From: Streptomyces virginiae
Lineage (GTDB): Bacteria; Actinomycetota; Actinomycetes; Streptomycetales; Streptomycetaceae
Direction of reading: 5' to 3'
NCBI RefSeq assembly: GCF_000720455.1
Contig: NZ_JOAK01000015.1
Coordinates: forward strand, 77,371 to 141,370
DNA length: 64,000 nucleotides
The notes below the pieces were generated by a model, which saw only the letters and a list, made by a program, of their open reading frames with translations, did not search any database and was not told the origin of the DNA. A program made the position numbers and the translations under genes. Positions 44,390-53,217 of this stretch are shown in pieces (position 1 is the stretch's first letter; the number at the start of each line of letters is the position of its first letter).

Positions 44390-45589
44390 TCAGGCCAGGT
44401 CGGCGGCCTCGACCTCCTCGCGGGTGATCCCCAGCAGGTACAGCACCGCGTCCAGGAAGGGCACGTTCACCGCCGTGTGCGCCGCCTCGCGGACCACCGG
44501 CTTGGCGTTGAAGGCCACGCCCAGCCCGGCCGCGTTCAGCATGTCCAGGTCGTTGGCGCCGTCACCGATGGCCACCGTCTGGGCCAGCGGCACACCGGCC
44601 TCCGCGGCGAAGCGGCGCAGCAGCCGGGCCTTGCCCGCCCGGTCCACGATCTCCCCGGTGACCTTGCCCGTCAGCTTCCCGTCGACGATCTCCAGGGTGT
44701 TGGCGGAGGCGAAGTCCAGCCCCAGCCGCTCCCGCAGGTCGTCCGTCACCTGGGTGAAGCCGCCGGAGACCACGCCCACCTGGTAGCCGAGCCGCTTCAG
44801 GGTACGGATCAGGGTCCGCGCACCCGGGGTCAGCTGCACCTCGGCGCGCACCTTGTCCACGACGGAGGCGTCCAGGCCCGCCAGCAGCGCCACCCGGGCG
44901 TGCAGCGACTGCTCGAAGTCCAGCTCGCCGCGCATGGCCCGTTCGGTGACCTCGGCGACCTCGGCCTCGCACCCGGCGTGGGCGGCGAAGAGCTCGATGA
45001 CCTCGTCCTGGATGAGGGTCGAGTCCACGTCCATGACGACCAGGCGCTGCGCCCGGCGGTGCAGCCCGGCCGAGACGACGGCGATGTCCACGCCGATGTG
45101 CGCGGCGGCCGTGGCCAGCGCGGTGCGCAGCGGCTCGGTCTCCACACCGGAGACGGCGAACTCCACCGCGGTCACCGGATACTTGGCGAGCCGGAAGATA
45201 CGGTCGATGTTGCCGCCGGCCCCGGTGATCTCCGCGGCGATGGCGGCCGTGGACTCGGCGGTGAGCGGGTGGCCGAGCACGGTGACGTGGGACCGGCCGC
45301 TGCCGCGCGGCCGGTTGTCACCGGTACCGGAGAGGATCTCGGCCTGCAGCTTGAGCGATTCGGCCCAGCTGTGGACGGTGGCCCGCAGGTCGCCCTCGGT
45401 GCTGCCGACGGGCTTGGTGACGAGGGCGCACAGGACGATGCGGCCACGGGTGACGACCTGCTCGATGTCGACGACGTCGACGGAGTAGGCGGCGAGGGTG
45501 TCGAACAGCCCGGCGGTGATCCCGGGACGGTCCTTGCCGAAGATCTTGACGAGGAGGGTGGGGACGTCGGAGGTCTGCGATGCGCTCAT
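44390..45589 (-). CDS. serB: phosphoserine phosphatase SerB with ACT domains
   Basis: Last step of serine synthesis. The 399-residue protein has two N-terminal ACT-like regions (PTLLVKIFGKDRPGITAGLF at the start, and a second around residues 85-160), then a HAD phosphatase: DxDST as VMDVDSTLIQDEVIEL, GGF in GVVSGGFTQV, and GDGANDLDML. ATG 45589. Length agrees with actinobacterial SerB. ACT domains suggest amino acid feedback. Confidence 0.95.
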   Translation of the reverse strand: MSASQTSDVPTLLVKIFGKDRPGITAGLFDTLAAYSVDVVDIEQVVTRGRIVLCALVTKPVGSTEGDLRATVHSWAESLKLQAEILSGTGDNRPRGSGRSHVTVLGHPLTAESTAAIAAEITGAGGNIDRIFRLAKYPVTAVEFAVSGVETEPLRTALATAAAHIGVDIAVVSAGLHRRAQRLVVMDVDSTLIQDEVIELFAAHAGCEAEVAEVTERAMRGELDFEQSLHARVALLAGLDASVVDKVRAEVQLTPGARTLIRTLKRLGYQVGVVSGGFTQVTDDLRERLGLDFASANTLEIVDGKLTGKVTGEIVDRAGKARLLRRFAAEAGVPLAQTVAIGDGANDLDMLNAAGLGVAFNAKPVVREAAHTAVNVPFLDAVLYLLGITREEVEAADLA

Positions 45590-45691
45590 GGTGCCCTCAC
45601 CGTATCTTCCCGGCCCCCGGGACAGGACCCCCGTCCCATTTCCTGAACGCGCCGCGTCCCGCTCGTGAACGTGCCGCGTCCTGCCCGGCCG

Positions 45692-47296
45692 TCACCGCGG
45701 CGGAACCGGTGGCTCCGGCGGGTTCGGCGGGTTCGGCGGTTTCGGCGGGGGCGGGGCGCCCGGCGGGGGCGGCGGGGTGAAGGGTGGCCGCTGCGGGGGC
45801 CGGGTACGCCGCGGCGGGTGCGGCGGCACGCCGGTGACCGTCACGTCCCAGGAGACGTCCGGATCCAGGTACGGCACGGCCCACTCGGGCGGCGGACCCT
45901 GCCCGCCACGGCCCCCGCGCCCGCCCCGGCCGCCGGGGCCCGCCGCGTACGGGCCCGCCGGGTACGGGGCCGTGGGCGCGCCGGGATCCACCGGGCCCGG
46001 CCCGCCGGGCCCGCCCGCGGCCGGGCGACCCGCCGCGACGGCAGCCGCCCGGCCGCGGCCCGCCAGCAGCGCACCGGCCGCGCCGGCCACCGCACCCCAC
46101 ACCGAGCCCAGCAGCAGGGCGTAGGGGACGTCACCGCGCAGCTCCACCCCGGCGTCCACCATGTCCACGCCCAGCACCGCCAGCGAGGCGTCCGCCGACA
46201 GCCGCGTCAGCCGCACCAGCACCGCCAGCGCCACCCCGGTCACCGCTCCCAGCCGCACCGCGCATCCCGCGACGCCGAGCCCGGGAGACCGTACGGCCGC
46301 CAGCACGCCCGCGGCGAGCAGCAGCAGGAACACCCCCACCACCAGCAGCCAGACCCGCCCGTCGTACTCCGCGAGCCGGGCCACCGTCACCGGCTCCCGC
46401 GGGGACGCCGACAGCAGGTCGTCCAGCGGATCCGGCAGCAGCCGCGCCGGCTCGCCCGTGGCCCCGCCGCGCACCGGCACGAACAGCCCCAGCAGCACCC
46501 CCAGCCAGCTCCCGTTCGGAGCGCCCAGCAGCGCGGCGCCCAGCACCCGCCCGGGACGTTCGTCGCCCAGCGCCGCCCACACCGCCGCGGCCAGCCCCGC
46601 CGCCACCGCGACCAGCCCCGCCGTCACCACCGCGGAGGCGGCGGGCCGCACCCGGGCGAGCCCGGCCGGCCCGCGCCGCGAGACCAGCAGCGCCACCGCC
46701 AGCACCGCGAGCGCCCACAGGCCCGCGCCCAGCAGGGTCGGCCCCGGTTCCACGGAGAAGCCCACCCGGGTCCGCGCCTCGACCAGGTCCCCCACCCGGT
46801 CCGGGAGCAGCCCGCCGATGTCCCCGATCCCCGGCACCTCGACCTTCACCGGGGTCCTCGGCAGCGCCGTGCCGTCGAGGGTGACCACGTCGTGCCCGGC
46901 CCACGCCAGGCCTCCCGCCGTCGCGACGAGCAGCGCGGTGAAGGCCACGACCCTGGCGGCCGTCTCGCCCCCGCCCGCTCCGGCTCGCAGCGAGCGCAGG
47001 AACAGCCCGGCCAGCACCAGGGCCCCGGCCAGCGACACCCCCAAGGGCATGACGTCCAGGGAGGTTTCGGCCCCCGCTCCGGCAACTCCGAAGACCGAGA
47101 CGTCACCCGAAGGGTCCACGGTTCCACCGACCGCGAGGACCACCACGGCAGCCGTCATCGGCCCGAGCGAACCCCCGGCGGCGTCCGCGCCCAGCAGGTG
47201 CAGCCCCAGACCGGCCACCCCCGCCATCACGATCAGGGACCAGCCCACGGCGGCCACGGCGGACAGGAACACGTCTCCCCAGCGGATGCGGCGCAC
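45692..47296 (-). CDS. streptophobe family multi-pass membrane protein
   Basis: A polytopic protein of about 534 residues (579 if GTG 47431 is used). More than ten hydrophobic segments, starting near RWGDVFLSAVAAVGWSLIVM, alternate with Ala/Gly loops. The C-terminal 90 residues are Pro/Gly-rich (GPGGRGGRGGRGGQGPPPEW) and end in a polyproline tail. The composition and length match the Streptomyces-specific streptophobe family of unknown function. GTG 47296, with a GGGGG site, is my choice; the start is uncertain. Upstream of serB on the same strand, 102 nt apart. Confidence 0.78.
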   Translation of the reverse strand: MRRIRWGDVFLSAVAAVGWSLIVMAGVAGLGLHLLGADAAGGSLGPMTAAVVVLAVGGTVDPSGDVSVFGVAGAGAETSLDVMPLGVSLAGALVLAGLFLRSLRAGAGGGETAARVVAFTALLVATAGGLAWAGHDVVTLDGTALPRTPVKVEVPGIGDIGGLLPDRVGDLVEARTRVGFSVEPGPTLLGAGLWALAVLAVALLVSRRGPAGLARVRPAASAVVTAGLVAVAAGLAAAVWAALGDERPGRVLGAALLGAPNGSWLGVLLGLFVPVRGGATGEPARLLPDPLDDLLSASPREPVTVARLAEYDGRVWLLVVGVFLLLLAAGVLAAVRSPGLGVAGCAVRLGAVTGVALAVLVRLTRLSADASLAVLGVDMVDAGVELRGDVPYALLLGSVWGAVAGAAGALLAGRGRAAAVAAGRPAAGGPGGPGPVDPGAPTAPYPAGPYAAGPGGRGGRGGRGGQGPPPEWAVPYLDPDVSWDVTVTGVPPHPPRRTRPPQRPPFTPPPPPGAPPPPKPPNPPNPPEPPVPPR

Positions 47297-47528
47297 GCGG
47301 TGGACCCCCGATGCCTGCCGAGCGGTACGCGACGGAACCCCCGGGCGAGAAGTCCCGTATCTCACTCTCCGGGTGACTTTCGCCCCCGTCAACGGGCGGA
47401 CGTAGACGCCCCGGCAAGGCCCGGATTCCACATACGGCTGCAGGCCTGAAATAGTTCCCCCGGATGTTCGCCATCCCTAGACTCCCTGACGTCATGGGGG
47501 ATTCTCGGGGGACTTAAGTGGGGCTGGA

Positions 47529-50057
47529 GTGCCGGAACTCGTACTGGAATTGAATGGCAGGACCTGGACGCTCGATCCGTCCAGGTCGTACTCGCTGGGG
47601 CGCGATCCCCAGGGAGACGTGGTGATCGACGATGCGCGGGTGTCGTGGCGGCACGCCACCATCGCCTGGAACGGCCAGGGTTGGGGGCTCGAGGACCACG
47701 GCAGCACCAACGGCACCTACGTGCAGGGGGCGAGGGTCCAGCAGACCGCGCTCGTGCCCGGCACGCCGGTCCACCTGGGCAACGCCACCGACGGCCCGCG
47801 ACTGAACCTGAGCGCCGCCGCCGCGCCGCAGCCCGCCGTGGCGCAGCAGCAGGCGCAGCAGACCCCGGCCCAGGCGTACGCCCAGCCTCAGGCCGCGGCC
47901 TACCAGGCTGCGCAGCAGCCCCAGCAGGCCTGGAACCAGCAGCAGCACCAGCCGCAGCAGCCGCAGGTCCACGTCCCGCAGCAGCAGGGCGGCGGCGCCG
48001 CGCCCCGCCAGCCGCAGGCCGCGGCTGCGGGCTACGGCGGCGACCGCAGCCCGACGACGTTCCACCAGCTCTCGCTGGGCCACGTCATGCGGATCGGCCG
48101 TGCGCTGGAGAACGAGCTGGTGGTCTCCGACCTCCAGGTCTCGCGCCACCACGCCGAGTTCCACTCGATGCCCGGCGGCCGCTTCGAGATCCGCGACCTC
48201 GGCAGCCACAACGGCACCTACGTCAACGGCCAGCCGCTGGCGAAGTCCGGCACCCAGCTCCTCGGCCCGAACGACATCGTCGGCGTCGGCCACTCGACGT
48301 TCCGCATCGTCGGGGACCGGCTCGAGGAGTTCGTCGACACCGGCGAGGTCTCCTTCTCGGCCCGCCACCTCACCGTCACGGTCGACGGCGGCAAGCAGAT
48401 CCTCAAGGACGTCACCTTCGGCGTCCCGGAGAAGTCGCTGATCGGCGTCATCGGCCCGTCCGGCTCCGGCAAGTCCACCCTGCTCAAGGCGCTGACCGGC
48501 TACCGGCCCGCCGACCAGGGCGACGTCCTCTACGACAACCGCAACCTGTACAAGCAGTTCGCGGAGCTCCGCCAGCGCATCGGCCTGGTCCCGCAGGACG
48601 ACATCCTGCACAAGGAGCTGCGGGTCAACACCGCGCTCAAGTACGCGGCCAAGCTCCGCTTCCCCGGCGACACCGCCGAGTCCGAGCGCGCCGCCCGCAT
48701 CGACGAGGTGCTGCGCGAGCTGAAGCTCGACATCCACAAGGACAAGAAGATCACCGCGCTCTCCGGTGGTCAGCGCAAGCGCGTGTCCGTGGCCCTGGAG
48801 CTGCTCACCAAGCCGTCGCTGATCTTCCTGGACGAGCCGACCTCCGGCCTCGACCCGGGCATGGACCGCGACGTCATGCAGCTGCTGCGCGGCCTCGCCG
48901 ACGACGGCCGCACGGTCCTCGTCGTCACGCACTCCGTCGCCGAGCTGTCGCTCTGCGACAAGCTGCTGGTCATGGCCCCGGGCGGGTCGGTCGCCTACTT
49001 CGGGCCGCCGGACGAGGCGCTGAACTTCTTCGGCTACAGCACGTGGGCGGACGTCTTCTCGGCCTTCGAGAACTACCGCGACTACGACTGGGCGGGCCGC
49101 TGGAAGGGCTCCCAGCACTACCAGCTCTACGCCGCCGAGCTCGACGCGGTCGCCCCGCAGCCGGTGGTCATGCCGCCGGCGCAGCAGATGCGCCCGACCA
49201 AGCCGCAGGGCTGGGGCTCGCAGCTGTGGACGCTGATCCGCCGCTACGTCTCGGTGATCGCGTCGGACAAGGGCTTCATGGGCCTGATGCTGATCCTGCC
49301 GGCGGTCCTGGGCGTGGTCTCCACGGTCATCCCGGCGACCTTCGGCCTGGCGCCGCCGACCCCGCCGTCGCGCTTCAACGGCGACGCGGGCACGATCATG
49401 CTGATCCTCGCGGTCGGCATGTGCTTCTCCGGCGCCGCCAACTCGGTCCGTGAGCTGATCAAGGAACGCGTCATCTACGAGCGTGAGCGCGCGACCGGCC
49501 TGTCCCGGTCGGCGTACCTCATGTCGAAGGTGATCGTCCTCGGCATCATCACGGCCATCCAGGGCGTGATCATCTGCGCGATCGGCTTCGCCCCGCGCGA
49601 CCTGCCCGCCGAGGGGCTGCTGATGCCGCCGGCCGTCGAGCTGTGCGTGTCGGTCATCGCGCTCGGCTTCACCTCGATGATGTTCGGCCTGGTGATCTCC
49701 TCGCTGGTGAAGACCGCCGAGAAGACCATGCCGCTGCTGGTCATGTTCGCGATCGTCCAGGTCGTCTTCACCGGCATCCTCTTCCAGGTCTACGACTCCC
49801 CGGGCCTGGAGCAGTTCGCCTGGCTGATGCCGTCCCGCTGGGCCGTCGCCGCCGCCGGCACCACGCTGAACCTCGGCAAGCTCATGCCGCCGTGGGACCA
49901 GGACAACCCGACCAACACCGACCCGCTCTGGGACGCCACGGTCGGCCAGTGGAGCCTGAACATCATCATCCTGCTGGCCATCGGCATCGCGTGCGGGTTC
50001 CTCGTGCAGCGCCTGCTGCGCCGCCACGAGCCCGAGGTCATGCGCGCGGGCAAGTAG
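47529..50057 (+). CDS. FHA-FHA-ABC transporter (ATPase and permease in one chain)
   Basis: An 842-residue protein. Two phosphothreonine-binding FHA domains: the first at about residues 20-90 (SLGRDPQGDVVIDDARVSWR, NGTYVQG) and the second at about 180-260 (RIGRALENELVVSDLQVSRH, NGTYVNG), joined by a Gln/Pro/Ala-rich linker. The ABC ATPase follows: Walker A GPSGSGKSTLLKAL, signature ALSGGQRKRVSVALELL, Walker B LIFLDEPTSGLD. The C-terminal part holds about six membrane helices of the ABC-2 type. Architecture matches mycobacterial Rv1747, a Ser/Thr-kinase-regulated exporter. GTG 47529. Confidence 0.93.
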   Translation: MPELVLELNGRTWTLDPSRSYSLGRDPQGDVVIDDARVSWRHATIAWNGQGWGLEDHGSTNGTYVQGARVQQTALVPGTPVHLGNATDGPRLNLSAAAAPQPAVAQQQAQQTPAQAYAQPQAAAYQAAQQPQQAWNQQQHQPQQPQVHVPQQQGGGAAPRQPQAAAAGYGGDRSPTTFHQLSLGHVMRIGRALENELVVSDLQVSRHHAEFHSMPGGRFEIRDLGSHNGTYVNGQPLAKSGTQLLGPNDIVGVGHSTFRIVGDRLEEFVDTGEVSFSARHLTVTVDGGKQILKDVTFGVPEKSLIGVIGPSGSGKSTLLKALTGYRPADQGDVLYDNRNLYKQFAELRQRIGLVPQDDILHKELRVNTALKYAAKLRFPGDTAESERAARIDEVLRELKLDIHKDKKITALSGGQRKRVSVALELLTKPSLIFLDEPTSGLDPGMDRDVMQLLRGLADDGRTVLVVTHSVAELSLCDKLLVMAPGGSVAYFGPPDEALNFFGYSTWADVFSAFENYRDYDWAGRWKGSQHYQLYAAELDAVAPQPVVMPPAQQMRPTKPQGWGSQLWTLIRRYVSVIASDKGFMGLMLILPAVLGVVSTVIPATFGLAPPTPPSRFNGDAGTIMLILAVGMCFSGAANSVRELIKERVIYERERATGLSRSAYLMSKVIVLGIITAIQGVIICAIGFAPRDLPAEGLLMPPAVELCVSVIALGFTSMMFGLVISSLVKTAEKTMPLLVMFAIVQVVFTGILFQVYDSPGLEQFAWLMPSRWAVAAAGTTLNLGKLMPPWDQDNPTNTDPLWDATVGQWSLNIIILLAIGIACGFLVQRLLRRHEPEVMRAGK

Positions 50058-50078
50058 TCGACGGCGCGTCGTCCGCAC

Positions 50079-50125
50079 AACGCCGAAGGGCGGCACCCGG
50101 GATCCGGGTGCCGCCCTTCGGCGTT
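50079..50125. terminator. 22-bp bidirectional hairpin terminator
   Basis: Perfect arms at 50079-50100 and 50104-50125 with a 3-nt loop, between the convergent ABC transporter and transglycosylase genes. Confidence 0.88.
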
Positions 50126-50157
50126 GCGTGCGGGGTGGGGCGAGGACCGCCGGAGGC

Positions 50158-50850
50158 CTAGTAGGCGCTGTTGACGTTGTCCATCGAGCCGTACCGGTCG
50201 GCCGCGTAGTTGCAGGCGGCGACGATGTTGGCGACCGGGTCGTACTGGTCGAACTTGGTGCCCTTGACGTGGTACGCCTTGAACGTCGGGAGGATGACCT
50301 GGAGCAGACCCTTGCTGGGGATGCCGTTCTGGGCGTTGATGTCCCAGTTGTTGATCGCCATCGGGTTGCCGCTGGACTCACGCATGATGTTGCGGTGAAT
50401 GCCGGCGTAGGTGCCCGGAATGCCCTCCTTCTTCATGATGAAGAGGGCTTCCTTGATCCAGCCGTCCAGGTTGTTCGCGAACACCGGGGTGCGGGCGGCG
50501 GAGCGGCTCGCGGCGGCCTTCTGCTCGCGGGCCTTCTTCGCGGCGGCCTCGGCCTTGGCCTTGGCGTCGGCGTCGGCCTTCGCCTTGGCGGCGACGGCGG
50601 CGGCCTTGGCGTTGGCGTCGGCGATGACCTGCTGCGTGGAGAGGTGGCCGTACAGCGCCTTCGTCTGCGTGCCGTTCACGGCCTGGGCCCAGGCGACGGG
50701 GGCGGCGGAGATGGTGGTCTCGGCCTCGGCGACGTCGGCGGGGACGAGGGAGAAGGCGACGGCGGCGGCGCTCAGGGTGGCGACACCGGCGATGGACAGC
50801 TTGTGTGCCTTCGTCAGACGACTGTGACCAGGGGTGCGGGAAGCAGACAT
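50158..50850 (-). CDS. secreted lytic transglycosylase (SLT-like) domain protein
   Basis: A 230-residue exported protein. Signal peptide KLSIAGVATLSAAAVAFSLV, cleaved near AEAE (about residue 45). An Ala/Lys coiled-coil stretch (about 80-120) precedes the C-terminal SLT-type domain, with catalytic Glu in MRESSGNP, the SKGLLQVILPTF block, and DPVANIVAACNYAADRYGSM. It should cleave peptidoglycan at the cell surface. ATG 50850. The 296-nt leader 50851-51146 contains GC hairpins but no riboswitch I could verify. Confidence 0.88.
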   Translation of the reverse strand: MSASRTPGHSRLTKAHKLSIAGVATLSAAAVAFSLVPADVAEAETTISAAPVAWAQAVNGTQTKALYGHLSTQQVIADANAKAAAVAAKAKADADAKAKAEAAAKKAREQKAAASRSAARTPVFANNLDGWIKEALFIMKKEGIPGTYAGIHRNIMRESSGNPMAINNWDINAQNGIPSKGLLQVILPTFKAYHVKGTKFDQYDPVANIVAACNYAADRYGSMDNVNSAY

Positions 50851-51002
50851 GGCGGGGCAACCTCTTCGAATAGCGGGGGCCGCAGGAAGGCGCCGAGCGG
50901 ATCCGGGATCCGCGGCGCCTGGCGACGGGAGCAATTCTTAGCGGCGGCAAAATCCTGTGGCAAAGGTGTGACGTACGATCCCGCTTAGTGGATCAGGGGC
51001 GG

Positions 51003-51032
51003 GCGCCGGGGCCCGCGGTGCGGCCCCGGCGC
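51003..51032 (-). terminator. hairpin downstream of the QueA-like gene
   Basis: 11-bp GC arms at 51003-51013 and 51022-51032 around an 8-nt loop, 115 nt after the minus-strand QueA-like stop. It may also be part of the transglycosylase leader. Confidence 0.45.
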
Positions 51033-51146
51033 TGCGCCTGCCCGCTCTGGCGGGACCTGCGCTCTTCCACTAGGGAGCTTCGTAAGTGATGTGGGTCCTA
51101 TGCCGGGGCTCACACCGCCCTTACGCCGTTCTCACCATGCGTTGCT

Positions 51147-52319
51147 TCAGCAATGCGATCCGTGACGGTTGTCATCCTTGAGTAGCAGATGGACGTCACC
51201 GAACTCGTGCCAGAGGCAGAGCCGGGCGAGCGCCTGCGCATACCCCAGCCGTACGGCGGCACGCCCCGCCACCGCCTCCAGCATCAGCAGATGGGACGCC
51301 TCGGGCTCGTGCAGCCCGGTCAGCAGACCGTCCACCGCCCGTACCCCGCGCTCCGGCGTCACCACCAGGTCGGTCCACCCGCCCGCCGCGTGGACCACCC
51401 CGCGCTCGTCCGCCGCCGACTCCAGCGCCCGCACGGCCGTGGTCCCCACCGCGATCACCCGCCCGCCGCCCGCCCGCGCCGCGTTCACCAGCGCCGCCGT
51501 CGTGGCCGGCACCGCGTACCGCTCCGGGTAAGGCGGCTCGTGCGCCTCCTGCGAGGCCACCCCCGTGTGCAGGGTCAGCGGCGCGAACTGCACCCCCCGG
51601 CTCACCAGCCGCGCCACCAGCTCCGCCGTGAAGGGGCGGCCCGCGCTCGGCATCTCGGCCGACCCCGACCCGTCGGCCGCCGGCACCGCGAACACCGTCT
51701 GGTACGCCGACAGCGGCTGGTCCCGCTCCGTGTAGGCGTACCGGATCGGCCGCCCGTGCTCCCGCAGCAGCTCCGGGACCCCGTACGGCGCGGGGGAGGG
51801 CCGCGCCCACCACAGCCGGTCCGCGTCCGCCGCCAGGGGCTGCTCCAGCACCAGGCGGCGCCCGCCCGGCAGCTCCACCACCGCCCCCGCCGGCCCGCCC
51901 GGGCGCGGCCGGGTCGTCCCCCGGCCCGCCGGGGCGCGCAGCTCCACCGCCCAGCGGCCGTCGTCCCCCCGGGTCGAGAAGTGCACCACCACGTCCTCGC
52001 CGCCCAGCCGTGCGTCCACGGCGGCCGCGAGGGTGGCCGAGGTGTTCACCACCAGCACGTCACCGGCCCGCAGCAGGTGCGGCAGCTCGCGGAAGGCGTG
52101 CAGCGACGGCTGTGCACCGCCCGGGGACACCAGTAGCCGCACCGAGTCCCGCCCCCGCCCCGGCCCCCGCTGCTCGGCCGGAACCCGGGCCAAGAGTTCG
52201 CGAGGAATGTCCGTTATATACAGTCCCGAAATCGACCCCCCGCTGCCGTCCGCCACCCAACCCGCACGCCCGCCCACCACACTGGCCGGCCCGCCACCGG
52301 CCGCCCCGATCCCGCTCAT
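51147..52319 (-). CDS. queA: QueA-like S-adenosylmethionine:tRNA ribosyltransferase-isomerase
   Basis: A 390-residue protein with the QueA fold and motifs: DIPRELLARVP near the N-terminus, LRAGDVLVVNTSATLAAAVD, a YAYTERDQPLSAYQTVFA block, FTAELVARLVSRGVQFAPLTLHTG, and a C-terminal LLMLEAVAG plus LWHEFGDVHLLL. Canonical QueA makes epoxyqueuosine. The N-terminal 30 residues are Gly/Ala-rich. ATG 52319 overlaps the SDR stop (TGATG), so the two are coupled. No other queuosine gene is in the window. Confidence 0.88.
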   Translation of the reverse strand: MSGIGAAGGGPASVVGGRAGWVADGSGGSISGLYITDIPRELLARVPAEQRGPGRGRDSVRLLVSPGGAQPSLHAFRELPHLLRAGDVLVVNTSATLAAAVDARLGGEDVVVHFSTRGDDGRWAVELRAPAGRGTTRPRPGGPAGAVVELPGGRRLVLEQPLAADADRLWWARPSPAPYGVPELLREHGRPIRYAYTERDQPLSAYQTVFAVPAADGSGSAEMPSAGRPFTAELVARLVSRGVQFAPLTLHTGVASQEAHEPPYPERYAVPATTAALVNAARAGGGRVIAVGTTAVRALESAADERGVVHAAGGWTDLVVTPERGVRAVDGLLTGLHEPEASHLLMLEAVAGRAAVRLGYAQALARLCLWHEFGDVHLLLKDDNRHGSHC

Positions 52320-53038
52320 CACCGCGTCCCGCCTCCCGCCGGGGACCCGGCCAGCCCCTCCGCCGTGTACCGCCCGCTCGGCAGGTCCTGCGTCCGCAGC
52401 CGCAGCAGCACCGGAGCCACCTCCTCCGGCGCCGGCAGCCCCGCCAGGTCCTCTCCCGGCTCGGCCGCCGCCATCATCCGCGTCCGCATCGAGCCCGGAT
52501 CCGCCCACCACACCCGCAGCTCCGGCTCCTCCACCGCCAGCACGGCCGACATCAGGTCCACCGCCGCCTTGGTCGCCCCGTACGCACCCCACGTGGCGTA
52601 CGGAACGACCGCGGCGTCCGAGCTGATGTTCAGCACCGCCCCCGCCGCCGAGGCCCGCAGCAGCGGCAGACCCTCCTGCACCAGCCCCAGCGGCCCCAGC
52701 ACGTTGACCTCGAACGCCTCGCGCAGCCCGGCCACCGGCTGGACCGCCAGCGGCACCAGCGGCTCCGCACCGAGCACCCCCGCGTTGTTCACCAGCAGGT
52801 CCAGCCCGCCCAGCCCCCGCGCGGCCGCCACCAGCGCCGCCCGGTGCGCCGCCGAGGACACGTCCCCGGCCACCGCCACGACCCGCACCCCCTCGGCCCG
52901 CTCCAGCCCGGCCGCCGCCTCCTCCAGTGCGGTCGCGCCGCGGGCGCTCAGCACCAGGTCCCAGCCCTCCGCCGCCAGCTCCCCGGCCAGCGCCCGGCCG
53001 AGCCCCCTGGACGCCCCCGTCACGATCGCCACCGACAT
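52319..53038 (-). CDS. short-chain dehydrogenase/reductase coupled to the QueA-like gene
   Basis: A 239-residue SDR. TGASRGLGRALA near residues 7-18, NNAG at about 82-85, and the active Tyr-x3-Lys as YGATKAAVDL. ATG 53038 (MSVAIVTGASRG) is preferred; the longer frame from 53080 has no homology. It lies upstream of queA in one transcript and is divergent from the histidine kinase gene. Substrate unknown. Confidence 0.9.
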   Translation of the reverse strand: MSVAIVTGASRGLGRALAGELAAEGWDLVLSARGATALEEAAAGLERAEGVRVVAVAGDVSSAAHRAALVAAARGLGGLDLLVNNAGVLGAEPLVPLAVQPVAGLREAFEVNVLGPLGLVQEGLPLLRASAAGAVLNISSDAAVVPYATWGAYGATKAAVDLMSAVLAVEEPELRVWWADPGSMRTRMMAAAEPGEDLAGLPAPEEVAPVLLRLRTQDLPSGRYTAEGLAGSPAGGGTR

Positions 53039-53217
53039 GACAGCACCTTCGCCTTCGTTCCGATCAGCAGATGCCCTCAACCTAGGAACGGGCGGGCCGC
53101 CGCCGCGTCGGCCGCCGGCCCCACCCGTACAGGTCCCTTGGACCTACGCCCTCAGGGGTGCCCCGGATCCACCCACCGCCCGATCCGGCAGGTCACGGCC
53201 GCCGGTACGGTGAGGCC

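Noticed and set aside
47514-50381. Open frame of about 955 codons antisense to the FHA-ABC gene
   Set aside because: The plus-strand gene has clear FHA and ABC motifs; the antisense product is compositionally biased and featureless.
50851-51146. Possible c-di-AMP (ydaO) riboswitch before the secreted transglycosylase, as found before other Streptomyces wall hydrolase genes
   Set aside because: I could not find the conserved GGGGGA..CC or CCGACAGCT..CC blocks on the minus strand; only GC-rich hairpins are present. A covariance search would decide.
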